Origin: Symbiodinium natans
Taxonomy: Eukaryota > Sar > Dinophyceae > Suessiales > Symbiodiniaceae
Length of the DNA stretch: 64,000 nt
Direction of reading: 5' to 3'
Assembly: GCA_905221605.1 (NCBI GenBank)
Contig: CAJNDS010002413.1
Coordinates: 1,052,052-1,116,051, forward strand
The position numbers and the translations under genes are program-made. Shown here in pieces: positions 8,419-20,400 of this stretch; the first letter of the stretch is position 1, and every line of letters begins with the position of its first letter. The notes under the pieces were generated by a model. It was not told where the DNA came from, ran no database searches, and was given only the letters and a program-made list of their open reading frames with translations.

Positions 8419-11400
8419 GATTCAGGGTTTAGGGTTTAGGTTTTAGGGTTTAGTAAGGGTTTAGGGTTTAGGGTTTAGGGTTTAGGATGAAGGGGTTGGA
8501 GCGTCCTGCGGCTTCAGGTCCGCGCTGGAGTTGCTATTTTCCGACCAGCAAAAGACCTCAAGTTTTTTGGGTTCTCAGGGTGGTTCATGGGGGGGGGTAG
8601 GTACCCCCTAAACCCTAAACCCTAAACCCTAAACCCTAAACCCTAAACCCTAAACCCTAAGCTTTGGGAGGCTGAGGGATCCTTAGGGAGCCGCAGGGAG
8701 TAGTGGGGAGTGTGAGGGAACCTCGGGTTACATACCCCCCTTGATACCCCCTCCCTTAAGAACCCTATAGTGGAAGCTTAAAGACCCTTCGAACCCTACA
8801 CCGCGAGGTCTAAACCCTCAACCCCCAAAACCCCACACCCGAAGCCCTAGAAGCCTAAATCCTAAACCCCAAAACCCCAAAGCCCCTGAAACCCCAATTA
8901 AACCCACAAGCTCTAAACCCCTAAACCCCAACTCCCCAAAACCTTAAACCCTAGAACCCCAAGCGCCTAGAACCCAAAACCCCTAAAGGTAACGCCGCTG
9001 ATAGCGGCCCCGCACGTTTTGCGCGTGTCTTGTGGCTGTCGTACGCCAGAAAACGCGGAAAACTCGAGGTTTTTGCGCGTTGCATGCGCGGGACGAATTT
9101 CGACTATGGTCAAAATCACCACTGGCACCGAGGCTCCGGTGCTTGTGAGCGCGAAACACTGCGCATAGCGATGTTTTCAAGAAGCGCGCATGGCACCCAA
9201 AAAAGTGCTTGCTTTTCGCACGCTGTTTTCGCAGGAAAACACTGCGCACAGCGTTCTTGCGCTTATGTTGTACAAAGAGGCAAACTTGTGTACAGAGAGG
9301 CAAACATGCTGCAAATACCAGTGTTGTGGCATGTTCGCCAAAGGCATTAGTGCTTGTGACCGATTGTCTTCTTCCATATTATGTTGTATAGAGAGAAGCA
9401 AATTAAAATCTGCCGTAAATGCCAGTGTTTTGGGCATTGTCGCCAAGGGCAGGAGCGCTTGTGACCTGATCATGTCTTGTTCCAGAAACGTCCAGCATCC
9501 CTTGGCAAAAGCGCTCTAAATACCGATGCTTCGGGCTGAAACCTGCTGAAACCTTCGGGGCCGCAATCGGCGGCGTTAGCCAAAACCCCAAGGCCCCAAA
9601 ACCCCAAAACCTTCGCAGAAACCCTAAACCCTAAACCCTAAACCCTCTTAGCACTTAAGAGTCCTGTCGGAGCCTCGAACCATCAACCCCCCAGACCCCA
9701 CCATGCACTAAGCCCCTGATGAAGAGTTTAGGGTTTAGGGTTTAGGGTTTCGGGTTCGGGGTTTAGGGTTTAGGGTTTCGGGTTTGGGGTTTAGGGCAAG
9801 CCCGCCACGAAAGCCCCTACAAACCACCCCCTCTGCCCCCGGCCCGTATGAACTTCAGAACTCCTGACTAGATCAGTGTTAGGGATCCTTTTTACTTTTT
9901 GGGTTATGGGCTTTCTTATATATGAACAAAAAGGATCCTTTTTGCTTCCTAGGGGAACAGGGATTAAGCTGAAGCTCCCACTTGGGGGTGTTGCGAGGGC
10001 GAGGGGGAGTTTAACGATAAAGCTCTGTACCTTTGGACGTTTGGGGTTTGGCTTTTTCATGCGTACAGACATACAGTCTTAGGGATTGTTGTTGAGGGAG
10101 TTTAGGGGCTTCAGGGACTTTAGGGTCTAAGGGGGCTAAAAGGGGTTTCAAGGGGCTCAAGGGGACCTGCACCCAGAACCCTAAACCTTCCTAAGCCTAA
10201 ACCCCTCGACTTCCGCAGGGCATGGCCCAAAGTGCGACCAGGCAACCTGGATGGACTGAGGGTTCACGGTTGAGGACTTTGGGTTTAGGTTTTAGGGTTT
10301 AGGGTTTAGGGTTTAGGGCTTTGGGTTTAGGGTTTAGGGTTTAGGGTTACGGGTCACGGGTTCCACTTTGGGCAGGGGGGGGGGGGGGGGGGCAGGGGGT
10401 TAAGGAGGGTTTAGAGTCCGCGGCTTCCGGATTTGGGGCTGAGGGTCTAGACCCAAAACCCGAAATCCCCAAGAGCCTGGAAATTGACCTTGCGTTGCAA
10501 CATTTAGTCTTTGTAAAACAGGACTCGATTAAACTTGGCGATGTTCAGTTTCCCAAACCTCACATTGTTCAAAATGCGCCAGTTACTTAAATCGCACATT
10601 CCTCAAAATGCTGAGTGAACTTGCAGGCCTTGCTGAGGTCATGCTAGTCATAAGGGGGGGTCCGAAATTAGGGTTTCCTTATTGGGGTCCCTATTATAAA
10701 GGAATATTATTTGTTGGTCTGTCTTCTCTCGATATATGTATACGTATATACATGCATGTACGAACACTAAACCCTCTAAACCCCTAGACCCTTCTTTCTT
10801 GAGAGTGCCTTGAAGACCCTTGGGGCTCATACAACACGTCAGCTTTTAGGGTTATAAGGGGAGGGGGAAGAGGATAGGAGTCAGCCAATGTTACAGATGC
10901 TTTGGCCCGTAAACCCTAAACCCTAAACCCTAAACCCTAAACCCTAAACCCTAAACCCTAAACCCTGAGGGGTTTGGGGCGGGGCGGCTCTGGGGTTTCG
11001 GGCTTAGGGGGGTTGTGTAAAGGTCCTTTGAGGGGAAGCCTTGAGGAAAGAGTATCATAAGAGGGAAAGTTCTTATAAAAAAACTGACCCTAAACCCTAA
11101 ACCCTATTTCCCCAAAAAAGCTCGCACCGTAAAACCTGAAGCCCCAAAGCATGAACTTCTTCAAGCAACGGCGACACCCCAAAGTACGCCTAAAACCTCA
11201 AAGCGCCAAGGACTCCAAGACCCTTAGAACCTAGTCTTTCGGGTGGTTTAGGGTTAAGGGTTTAGGGTTTAGGGTTTAGGGTTTAGGGTTTAGGGTTTAT
11301 GGAGCCTAGATCTTGCTAGGCCCGAACCATTTTTGCTGACCTGAGTCGTGTGGTTCTCTTAGATAGTTTGTTCCCTAAAACCTAAACCCTAAACCCTAAA

Positions 11401-14400
11401 CCCTAAACCCGAAGCCTAAACCCTAAACCCTAAACCCTAAACCCTAAAACCTAAACCCTAAACCCTAAACCTAAAGAGCTGGCAGATCGTGGTGCGGCAA
11501 GACAAATGCGCCTCGGCCGGGTTGCGGTTGAAGGTTTCCAAGTGCGCAGAAAACCCCTGAATTTCAAGGGTTTAGGGTTTAGGGTTTAGGGTTTAGGGTT
11601 TAGGGTTTGGGGTTTGGGGTTTAGGGTTTAGGGAACCTTTACACTGCACTCACCAAATGCTCTGCAGTCTAGGCTCCGTAGACAATTGAACCCTAAACCC
11701 TAGACCCTAGACCCTAGACCCTAGACCCTAAACCCTAAACCCTAAACCCCTAAACCCTAAACCCTAAACCCTGAACCCTGAACCCTAAACCCAGCCATGG
11801 TGAAGGGATACCCCAGCTGCCCATTTTTGAAAGGCAAGGTGTAAGGTTTTGGGTGTAGGGTTTAGGGTTTAGGGTTCCGGGTTTCAGGTTTAGGAGTATC
11901 TGCCAAATTGTGGGTACAGCCTTTGTGAAACTGTCGTTGAGCTTGGGGCTTTGGGTGTTGGGAACCTTGTGGGGTTCCTGGGTTGGTTTGTACCTTAAGC
12001 TACTGTTTGCTTGAGAACACCCCCCCCCCCCCCCCCCCGGGGGGGGGGGGGGGGGGGGGGAATCAAGAGAATTCCTCCTTATAAGCGGTATGAGGGGATC
12101 ATTCTCGTATTTCTTGGCAAATAGCAGTAAGCCTGAACCCTTAACCTTAGGATCTACAAGGGTTCGGCGGATTGGTGCTTCTAAACGCAAGGCGGACGCA
12201 CCCACTTCAGGCCCAGATGGGGTTCAGGGTTCAGGGTTTAAGGTCCAGGGTTTGGGGTTCTGTGGGGGTCATCCTACCCAAAACCCGAACACTCTTCAGT
12301 ACCCCACAGGGCAGTTGATCTAAATGATTGGCGCCGGCATCCGCTACAGAGGTAAATCAAGCAAACCCTAGTTGCCTCAAACACCCTCAAAAAGCACAAA
12401 CCTTCAAAAGTAAACCCAGAAGCCCTCTCAAATGAAGCCTGCTGCCCCTAGACGTCGAAACGAAGCCCTGCAGCCCTCAAAACTCTAAACCCCCGAGCCC
12501 CCAAAACCGAAAACTCGAATAACCCTCTAATAACCCTAAACCCTAAATAATTCTTCAACCCTAAACCCTAAACCCTTAACCCTAAACTCTTCAAACCTAA
12601 GCCCTGAAGCCTACGCCCAGAAAGCTTGGCAGGTGCGCGGTGGCCTAAACCCTAAACCCTAAACCTTAAACCCTAAACCCTAAACCCTAAACCCTAAGCC
12701 CTAATTAGGTGCGCGGTGGTTCTGTGGCCGCATGGCCACGTGGCATCCGACACACTGCTGCGAGGCGCCAGCCTTGTGGGGCCTTCGCTACGGGTTCTTG
12801 CAGGGTTTAAGGTTTAGGGTTTAGGGTTTAGGGTTTAGGGTCTGGGTTTTGGGGTTTAGGGTTAGGGTTTAGGGTTTAGGGTTTAGGGTTTAGGGTTAGG
12901 GTTTAGGGTTTAGGGTTTAGGGTCTAGGGTCTAGGGTCTAGGGTTTAGGGTGAGGGTTGAGGGTTTAGGGCTTACAGCGTGGTTTTGTGTAGGGTTTAGG
13001 GTGCAACTGTGACCTAAATCTAGTGGTAATGCGGAGAAGCTCTATGGGTTTTTGGGTGGGGCCTTGCATAGGTTTCTGTGCGTAGGGGCTGCTGGGCTCT
13101 GGCCTGTGTGGTCTTAGGGTTAGGGCTTTGGGGGGGTTGAGGGTCTGGGAGGTTTAGGAGGCTCAGAATGTTTAGGAGGTGTTGGGGTGTTTGGGCAGTT
13201 TGGGACGTTTGCGACAAAGCTAGACGCTGACGGGACCCCCAACGCAAGCGCTGCCTGGCGTTTAGGGTTTGGGTTTTAGACAAATTGGGCTTCGGGGAAT
13301 TGCCGCTCTTCCCCAAGCAAAAACGAGGGAGCAACCCTAAACCTGAACCACCCAACCAAGAAAAGGGAGGCCCTGACACTAAACCCTAAACCCTAAGCCC
13401 TTTTTTTCGAATCTCCGCCATGTCTGTCTCAGGGCTGTGCAGAGGGAAAAGACCACGGGCCTCGCTGCAGCGGAATGCTGAACGTGTCGAGGCGGGTAGG
13501 GATGAAGGCCCTAAATCCTAAACCCGGTGTAGGGTTTCGGGGTTTAAGGTTTAAGGTTTAGGGTTTAGGGTTCATGGTTTAGGGTTTAGGGTAAAAAGCC
13601 TACGTGGTGTGTGAGTTCTGTACGGGCTTGTCCCTTAGAGGCTCCCTGCTATGACTTGGGTTTCTTGTGCTGAGTTGAGGGGTTTATGGCGCAAAGGATA
13701 AGCCCAAATCAACCCTGAACCCAATACCTTAACCCTCAACCCGGCGTACCTAAACCCCCTGGACTAGTTGGACCAACCCCCCTCCCCCCCAAAAAAAAGA
13801 ACAAGATCTCCCGGAGCCACGCAGCCACCCTAAACCCAAGATCATACGCGTGCACGAATCCCCGTACATCCGAAGTCCTAAACCCAACCCCGTCCCACAA
13901 CCCAAAACCCCACAACTCCCGATGCTCAACCCTAAATACTAAAACCTCAAACCCTAAACCCTGTACTCCCAACCCTAAACCCTAAACTCCAACCCCTAAA
14001 CCCCTGAACCTCCGGGCCTCTAAACCAACCTAAACTCCGTAATTAAACCCCTTCCCTAAACCCTAAACCCCTATAAACCCCTAAACTCCGTAAACCGCCC
14101 AGACCCCAAAATCCCCTCAACCCCCAAACCCTAACCCCTAAAGCCCTAAACCCAAAACCCTAAACCCTAAACCCTAAACCCTAAACCCTAAACCCTAAAC
14201 CCTAAACCCTAAACCCTAAACCCTAGCCCTAAACCCTAAACGCGCCTCACAGGTTCAAGCTGCGAGGCCGCCAGGCTCTAGCAGAGTGCCGCCCCACGGA
14301 GCATCGGCCCAATGGGTTTAGGGTTTAGGGTTTAGGGTTTAGGGTTTAGGGTTTAGGGTGTTCCAAAGTGCCGCGGTCCCGACCCGCGCCAGTGGTGGCG

Positions 14401-17400
14401 GGTCGGGCCGCCTCGGTGCAGCGGATCCCACCCCAGCCACCCAAACTGCCGCCTTTTTCGGGTTTAGAGCGGTCTACCCTCCACGGCCCCCCTATCAAGG
14501 GGGCTTACACCTCGAGTCTCCCCGCTGGCCGGGGTGGGACGTGTTGACTGCTGCTGTTGCTTGAGCCTACACTTTCCTGGATCAACAGGGAGCGGGACAA
14601 TCTGTTTCACCCATACTGTGTTTAAGACACCCTCAAGCCCAATTCCGGACCCAAGCTCATTCATATGGCAGAATGGCGAGGGCCAAGCGCGGAAGGCCCG
14701 GCCACCCGCTGGCGCAAGGGCCCTGGCGGGGGCAACTGCGGGGGCGACCCTGGCGGGGGCAACCCTGGCACGGGCAACCCTGGAAGGGGCAAGGCGAGGT
14801 TTTTTTGTATTAAAAATACTTTCTTATTTCCTTACTGGCTCAAAACCCAACTTTTCAACTTTTGGGCTTCCTATAAGGTATTATTCTGAAAGTTCCAACT
14901 TTTATGTCCTTGGGTTTTGGGCCAGTAAGTTTCTCTCTCTACATCTACATATATATATATATATATGTCAACCTTGGCGGGGGCAACCCTGGCGGGGCCC
15001 TGGCGGGGTGACTACTAATGGGAAACCCTGGCAATTATAAAAGAGAACTTTGACAGGGCCCTTCGCACTTGAAGCCCTGCTCGGCAACTAAACAAAACTT
15101 CATAGAGAAGGACGACGAAGCGTCGCCAGCGCGCGAAGAGGACGAGGTGCGTAGGGCCGTCGCAGAGAAGGTGCACAATTCCTGAGTAGGCGACGTGAGG
15201 AGGCGCGGAACCCTGACAGGGCAACCCGGCGAGGGCAATGTCACCCTGGCGGGGGCAACCCTGGCGGGGCAACCCTGCCAAGGGCAACCCTAACTCGGCG
15301 GCAACCCTGGCGGGGGCAACCCTGGCGGGGGCAACGCTGGTGGGGGCAACCCTGGTGGGGGCAACCCTGGCAGGGGTAAAACTGGGCAACCCGGCGGGGT
15401 TGCGATAAAAACCATTACATCTACTGGATGTCTTAATTTTAAAATAGAATGACATTGAAAGACTTCTCATAAAGTAAAATAGGATGAAAGATAATGAATT
15501 TTGCATTTTTATTTGGTACAGCTTTTAGCATAGCATATTTGCATAAGAAATACCATTCAAGTACGATATGTAAGGGAGTAAGTAATCCACATGCTTCTAC
15601 TGCATTCACTGGATGTGAGAAAGAAGAGAAGCCGAAATGAATTTGAAGAAGATATAGATCGAGAATTAATATCTTTCCATAGAAATCTTTACTAATAATG
15701 AAAGGGAAAAATGCAATTTTATTATTAGTGGAATTCCTTAAAGGAATATTAGAAGATAGAAAATGTAGATTAAAAATAATAAAAATGGCGGGGACAACCC
15801 TGGGCATCCTGGCGGGCAACCGGGCAACCTGACAGGGCAACCTGGCGGGGGCAACCCTGGCGGGGGCAACCCTGGCAGAGGCAACCCTGGTGGGGGCAAA
15901 CCTCGGAGACAACCCTGGTGGGGGCAACCCTGGCGGGGGCAACCCTGGCAGGGGCAAGGTGAGGTATAAACATATTTTTATTTCTAGGCGGGGGCCACTA
16001 ATGGAGAACTTTGGCAGGGCCCTTCATAGACAAGGACGACGAAGCATACAGGTGCACAATTCCTGAAGAGGCGGCGAGGCCAATTTCGGGGGGGCAAGCG
16101 GAGGGGGCAGGCCTGCTGGTGGGGGCAACGCTGTCGGGGGCAACCTGCCCAGGGCCATGGGGGCAACCCTGAGGGAAATCCTGGCTGTGGCAACCCTGGC
16201 GGGGGCAACCCTGGCGGGGGCAACCCTGGCCGGGGCAACCCTGACGGGGCAACGCTGGCGGGGGCAACACTGGTGGGGGCAACCCTGGCGGGGGCAATTC
16301 TGGCGGGGGCAACTGTGGCGGGGGCAACCCTGGCGGGGGCAACCCTGGTGGGGGCAACCCTGGCGGGGGCAACCCTGGCGGGGGCAACCCTGGGCCTGTG
16401 GGGGAAACCCTGACGGCAACCCTGGTGGGGGCAACCCTGGCGGGGGCAACCCTGGCAGGGGCAACCCTGGCAGGGGCAACCGTGGCGGGGGCAACCCTGG
16501 CGGGGGGCAACCCTGGTGGGGGCAACCCTGCCTGGCTGGCGCGGGTCATCTTGGCGGGGGCAACTCTGTCGGTGGCAACCCTGGCGGGGGAACCCTGGCG
16601 GGGGCAACTTGGCTTGCGCGCAACAGCTTCTTAGGCCCCACCTCCCCCGCCGGGGTCGCGCGTCGGGGGTTTAGGGTTAATCCATTATTACATTGTGCCC
16701 TATGGCTAGCAGGGATGCATCAGGTGTGGCAAGCTCGATCTGCTTGGCAAAACAAGCAGATCTCGAAGCGGTAGCGTTCAGTTGTACCAGCCGCCGCCTG
16801 GCGCGGGCGGCCTATGGTTTAGGGGGGGGGGGGGGGGGTTGGTGTTTAGGGGTTGGTGTTTGGGCTTTGCGCTTCGGGGTTTGGGGGGTTGAGTGGTGTA
16901 CGAAAAGATCGAGATAAAGAACAAAGAAGCAAACAAGAATAAACATCAAGTAGTGTTTAAATTCCCTAAACCCTAAACCCTAAACCCTAAACCCTAAACC
17001 CTAAACCCTAAACCCTAAACCCTAAACCCTAAACCCTAAACCGTTGAGGACCCTGAAGCCCTTAAGATCTCAGCCCTCAGACACCTTTCCCGCACCAACC
17101 TCGCACCCCCTCTTGAGTCTAAACGTCTACACCACTACAGACCTAAACCCGATACTAAGCCCTAAATCCTAAACCCTGAACCCTGAACCCTAAACCCTAA
17201 ACCCTAAACCCTGAACCCAAATCATTCCAAGTACCCCTAGGAGAGTGGTGGCAACTTCGAAAGCCTCGCCTTCGCACAGGCACGAGTGTAGGGTGCCTGG
17301 AGGTTCGTGGGAAGTTTCAACCCAAGAAATAGCCACATTAGGGTTTAGGGTTTAGGTTTTAGGGTACTTATCAACCCAATTGTAACCACATTAAAGGTTC

Positions 17401-20400
17401 GGGTTTAGGGCGAATACAGGCATTCTTAATTATGTCTCCTTGTTTGGGGGTTCTTCAGCAATTGGTAGATAGGGTCTAGGCTTGAGGGCTCTTTGAAACC
17501 CTCAGACCCGAAGGGGCTTGGTTTTCAGCCTATCTCTAGATCCGAAGGTGCGGACTCTGTACGTGCCAAACAAGTTCGCGAGGTTTAGGGTTTAGGGTTT
17601 AAGTTATAGGGTTCAGGGTTCAGGGTTCAGGGTTAGACGAAGTGAGCAACAGTCCGTGCAGCAGCAGATGACAGCCTCCAGAAAAAGTGACTAGGACTTC
17701 ACGTGGTGAAACACGGGGGTCCTCAAGTTGCTTAGGGTTTGATTCTTTTGGGGGGTTTAGGGTTTAGGGTTGAGGCCCTAATGTTAAGCCCAAAGAGCCT
17801 TTGGGCAAGACAGCGGTTTCCAGCGCGCGCAGAACTGAGGACCCAAGGTTGAGGTTTGAGGGTTTTACTACTAGTTGCTTAAGAACACCGAAGAAATAAG
17901 AATGACTTTCCTTATTAAGGGTAATATAATATAAGGGCTATTATGTTATGTATTCTTTTGGGTTCTTCAGCAAATGGTAGTTGAGGGTTTGGGACTCCCT
18001 GAGCCGCCAAGATAATTCAAAGAACCAACTGCTCAGAGCCCTTGCATGCAACCTCGAGCCCCAAATGGCGGAGCCACTGCACTCCGTACCCTTTAAAAAA
18101 GTCCTAGGGATTAGGGTTTAGGGGTGAGGTTTGAGGGTTTAGGGAAACCCCCCACGAAATCCCCAACCCCCAAGCCTTGCCCTAAGCGCTGCTAAGCCTC
18201 TAAAGCCCCGGAAACCCTTATCCCTAAACCCTAAACCCTAAGCCCTAAACCCTAAACCCTGAGCCCTAAGCCCTCAGAAACCCGGAGGCGAAGGTGCTCG
18301 GGGCTGGGAGTGTTGCTCGGCCTTCGATTGAAGAACTCTTTGAGAGGCCCTTGAGGGGCATAGGGCTCAGGTTTAGTTTCAGGTTTAGGGATTAGGGTTT
18401 AGGGTTCAGGCTGGCTCCTACCCCTCTAAACCCTAAACCGCTCTTACCCAGCGTTAAGGTTGAACGGGCTAGGGGGTGAGGCTTTGGAATTTCCGGGTTT
18501 AAAGTTTGAGGTGTAGGGGGCTCGGCAGGATTCAACCGAAACCAAAACCGCTAAACCCTTAAAGCCCTTGAGCCCCTTAGACCCCTAAAACCCCCCTAAA
18601 ACCCTAAGCCCTAAACCCCAAGATCCTCAAGCCCTAAACCCGGGTGTGGAATTTGGTGGCCTTCGATGCGGTTTATGAGGATCCACGGTCGTTTGGAACC
18701 ATGAGGGTTTAGGGTCTGGGGTTTAGGGTTTAGGGTTTAGGGCGAGGGTTTAGGGCTAGGGTTTAGGGTTTAGGGTTTAGGGTTTTAGGGTTTAGGGTTT
18801 AGGGTTTAGGGTTTAGGGTTTAGGGTTTAGGGTTTAGGGTTTAGGGTTAGGGTTTAGGGTTTAGGGTTTAGGGTTTAGGTTTAGTGCGCAGCGTGGCACC
18901 GCCACTCAGGTGGTCGATCTGTCGCGGACCCGCTCCCACAAGTTGGGCTCAACCCCACTTTAGGGTTTAGGGTTTAGGGTGTGGGGTTTGGGGTTGGGGT
19001 TTAGGGTTTGGGGTTTGGGGTTTGGGGTTTAGGGGTTTAGGGTTTGGGTTTTAGGGTTTAGGTTTAGGTTTGGGGTTTTGGGTTTAAAACCCCACCCCCC
19101 CCCCCCCCTCCTGCTAAACCCCCAAACGCTTAACCCCAAGACCCCCAAGCTGCGAAACCCTAAACCCCCAAACTGCTAAACCCCTTAAATATTTCAGGCT
19201 TCAGAGCAGCGGTATACTTCGTAGCTGAATGATTACACTTTACACTTTTGGGATACCATAATCCCCTATGCAACTGAAAGTGACACTTTTGGGGGCTTAT
19301 GAACTCAGCAACTAAGTTATACAAGTGCTTATGGCTCAGGGTTTCGGGTCTGCTCCTACCCAAAACCTCGCAAGGATCATATCAAATTCCATAACAGCTC
19401 ATATCCCTTGGAGTCGACAGCTCCAACCCCCCCCCCCCCCTTGCACTCCACAACCCTAAACACTAAATCCCAAACCCTAAACCCTAAACCCCAAACCCTA
19501 AACCCCAAACCCTAAACCCCAAACCCTAAACCCCAAACCCTAAACCCTAAACCCTAAACCCTAAACCCCCAAACCCCAAACCCTAAACCCCAAACCCCAG
19601 AGTCACGAGAGGCAGCGGACCCTTCCCGCAATTCGGCGGCAATATCTTCAGGGCCTTTGGAGAGCCAGGGTCTGAAGGGTTTAGGGTTTAGGGTTTAGGG
19701 TTTAGGGTTTAGGGTTTAGGGTTTAGGGTTTAGGGTTTAGGGTTCAGGGTTTAGGGTTTAGGGTTTAGGGTTTAGGGTTTAGGGTTTAGGGCCAGGGTGT
19801 GATTCCTCCAGATGATCTTATTTTGGAGCTTAGGACTCTGAGCTTAGGGGTTGGGGTTTCGGGGCTCCAGGGGGGCAGGGTTTAGGGTTTAGGGTTTAGC
19901 TGAGAGTAACCTCAACCTCAAAGCCCCCGGACCCTTTGTCCCTACCCACACGGAGCGTTTGGATTCGGGGTGTAGGGTCTAGGGTTGAGGGTTTACGGTT
20001 AGGTGTGTGGGTCCAGGATGTTTTTTTGGGGGGATGTAGACTACCCTAAGCCCTCCGCCCTAGATCCTAAGCCCTGGAAATCCGACATCCCAAACCCCAG
20101 GAAGTTACATGAAGCCGGGTTTATATATCTTGTACCCCTAAAAGGACACCAAGTATATACACTCACCAATATTAAAAAGGAACCGTATATACACTCACCA
20201 AAAACAGAGATATAAACCCTGCTTCACATGGTCCCTTAGGAGGGTCCCTTATTTTCATCAATGGGTTCTGAGTCTGGGCCCTCTTGGGTTAGAATTGGGT
20301 ACACAAGGGGCTTCTAAGGGTTTCCGATTTCGGGCCCATACTAAGGGAGCATTGAGCGACCCTAAGGCAGTAAACGCGAAAGATTCCCATGAGGATTTTC

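Larger units (their letters stand above)
14315..16634 (+). other. Long intron carrying a 15-bp minisatellite
   Basis: It opens with TTTAGGG (14314-14360). There is then GC-rich sequence with open frames at 14360-14680, the CCCTGGCGGGGGCAA minisatellite in three blocks, and two AT-rich islands (14805-14965, with a TA run at 14949-14966, and 15400-15785). Confidence 0.55.

Noticed and set aside
9040-9520. Overlapping frames of about 100 codons in the tandem-repeat region
   Set aside because: Opposing frames are equally open and no domain is visible; better explained by the repeat.
14358-16774. Long open frames with GGGNP, GATLA, WRGQP or GLPPP repeats on both strands
   Set aside because: They follow from a 15-bp minisatellite that stays open in all frames. 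No domain, no start context.
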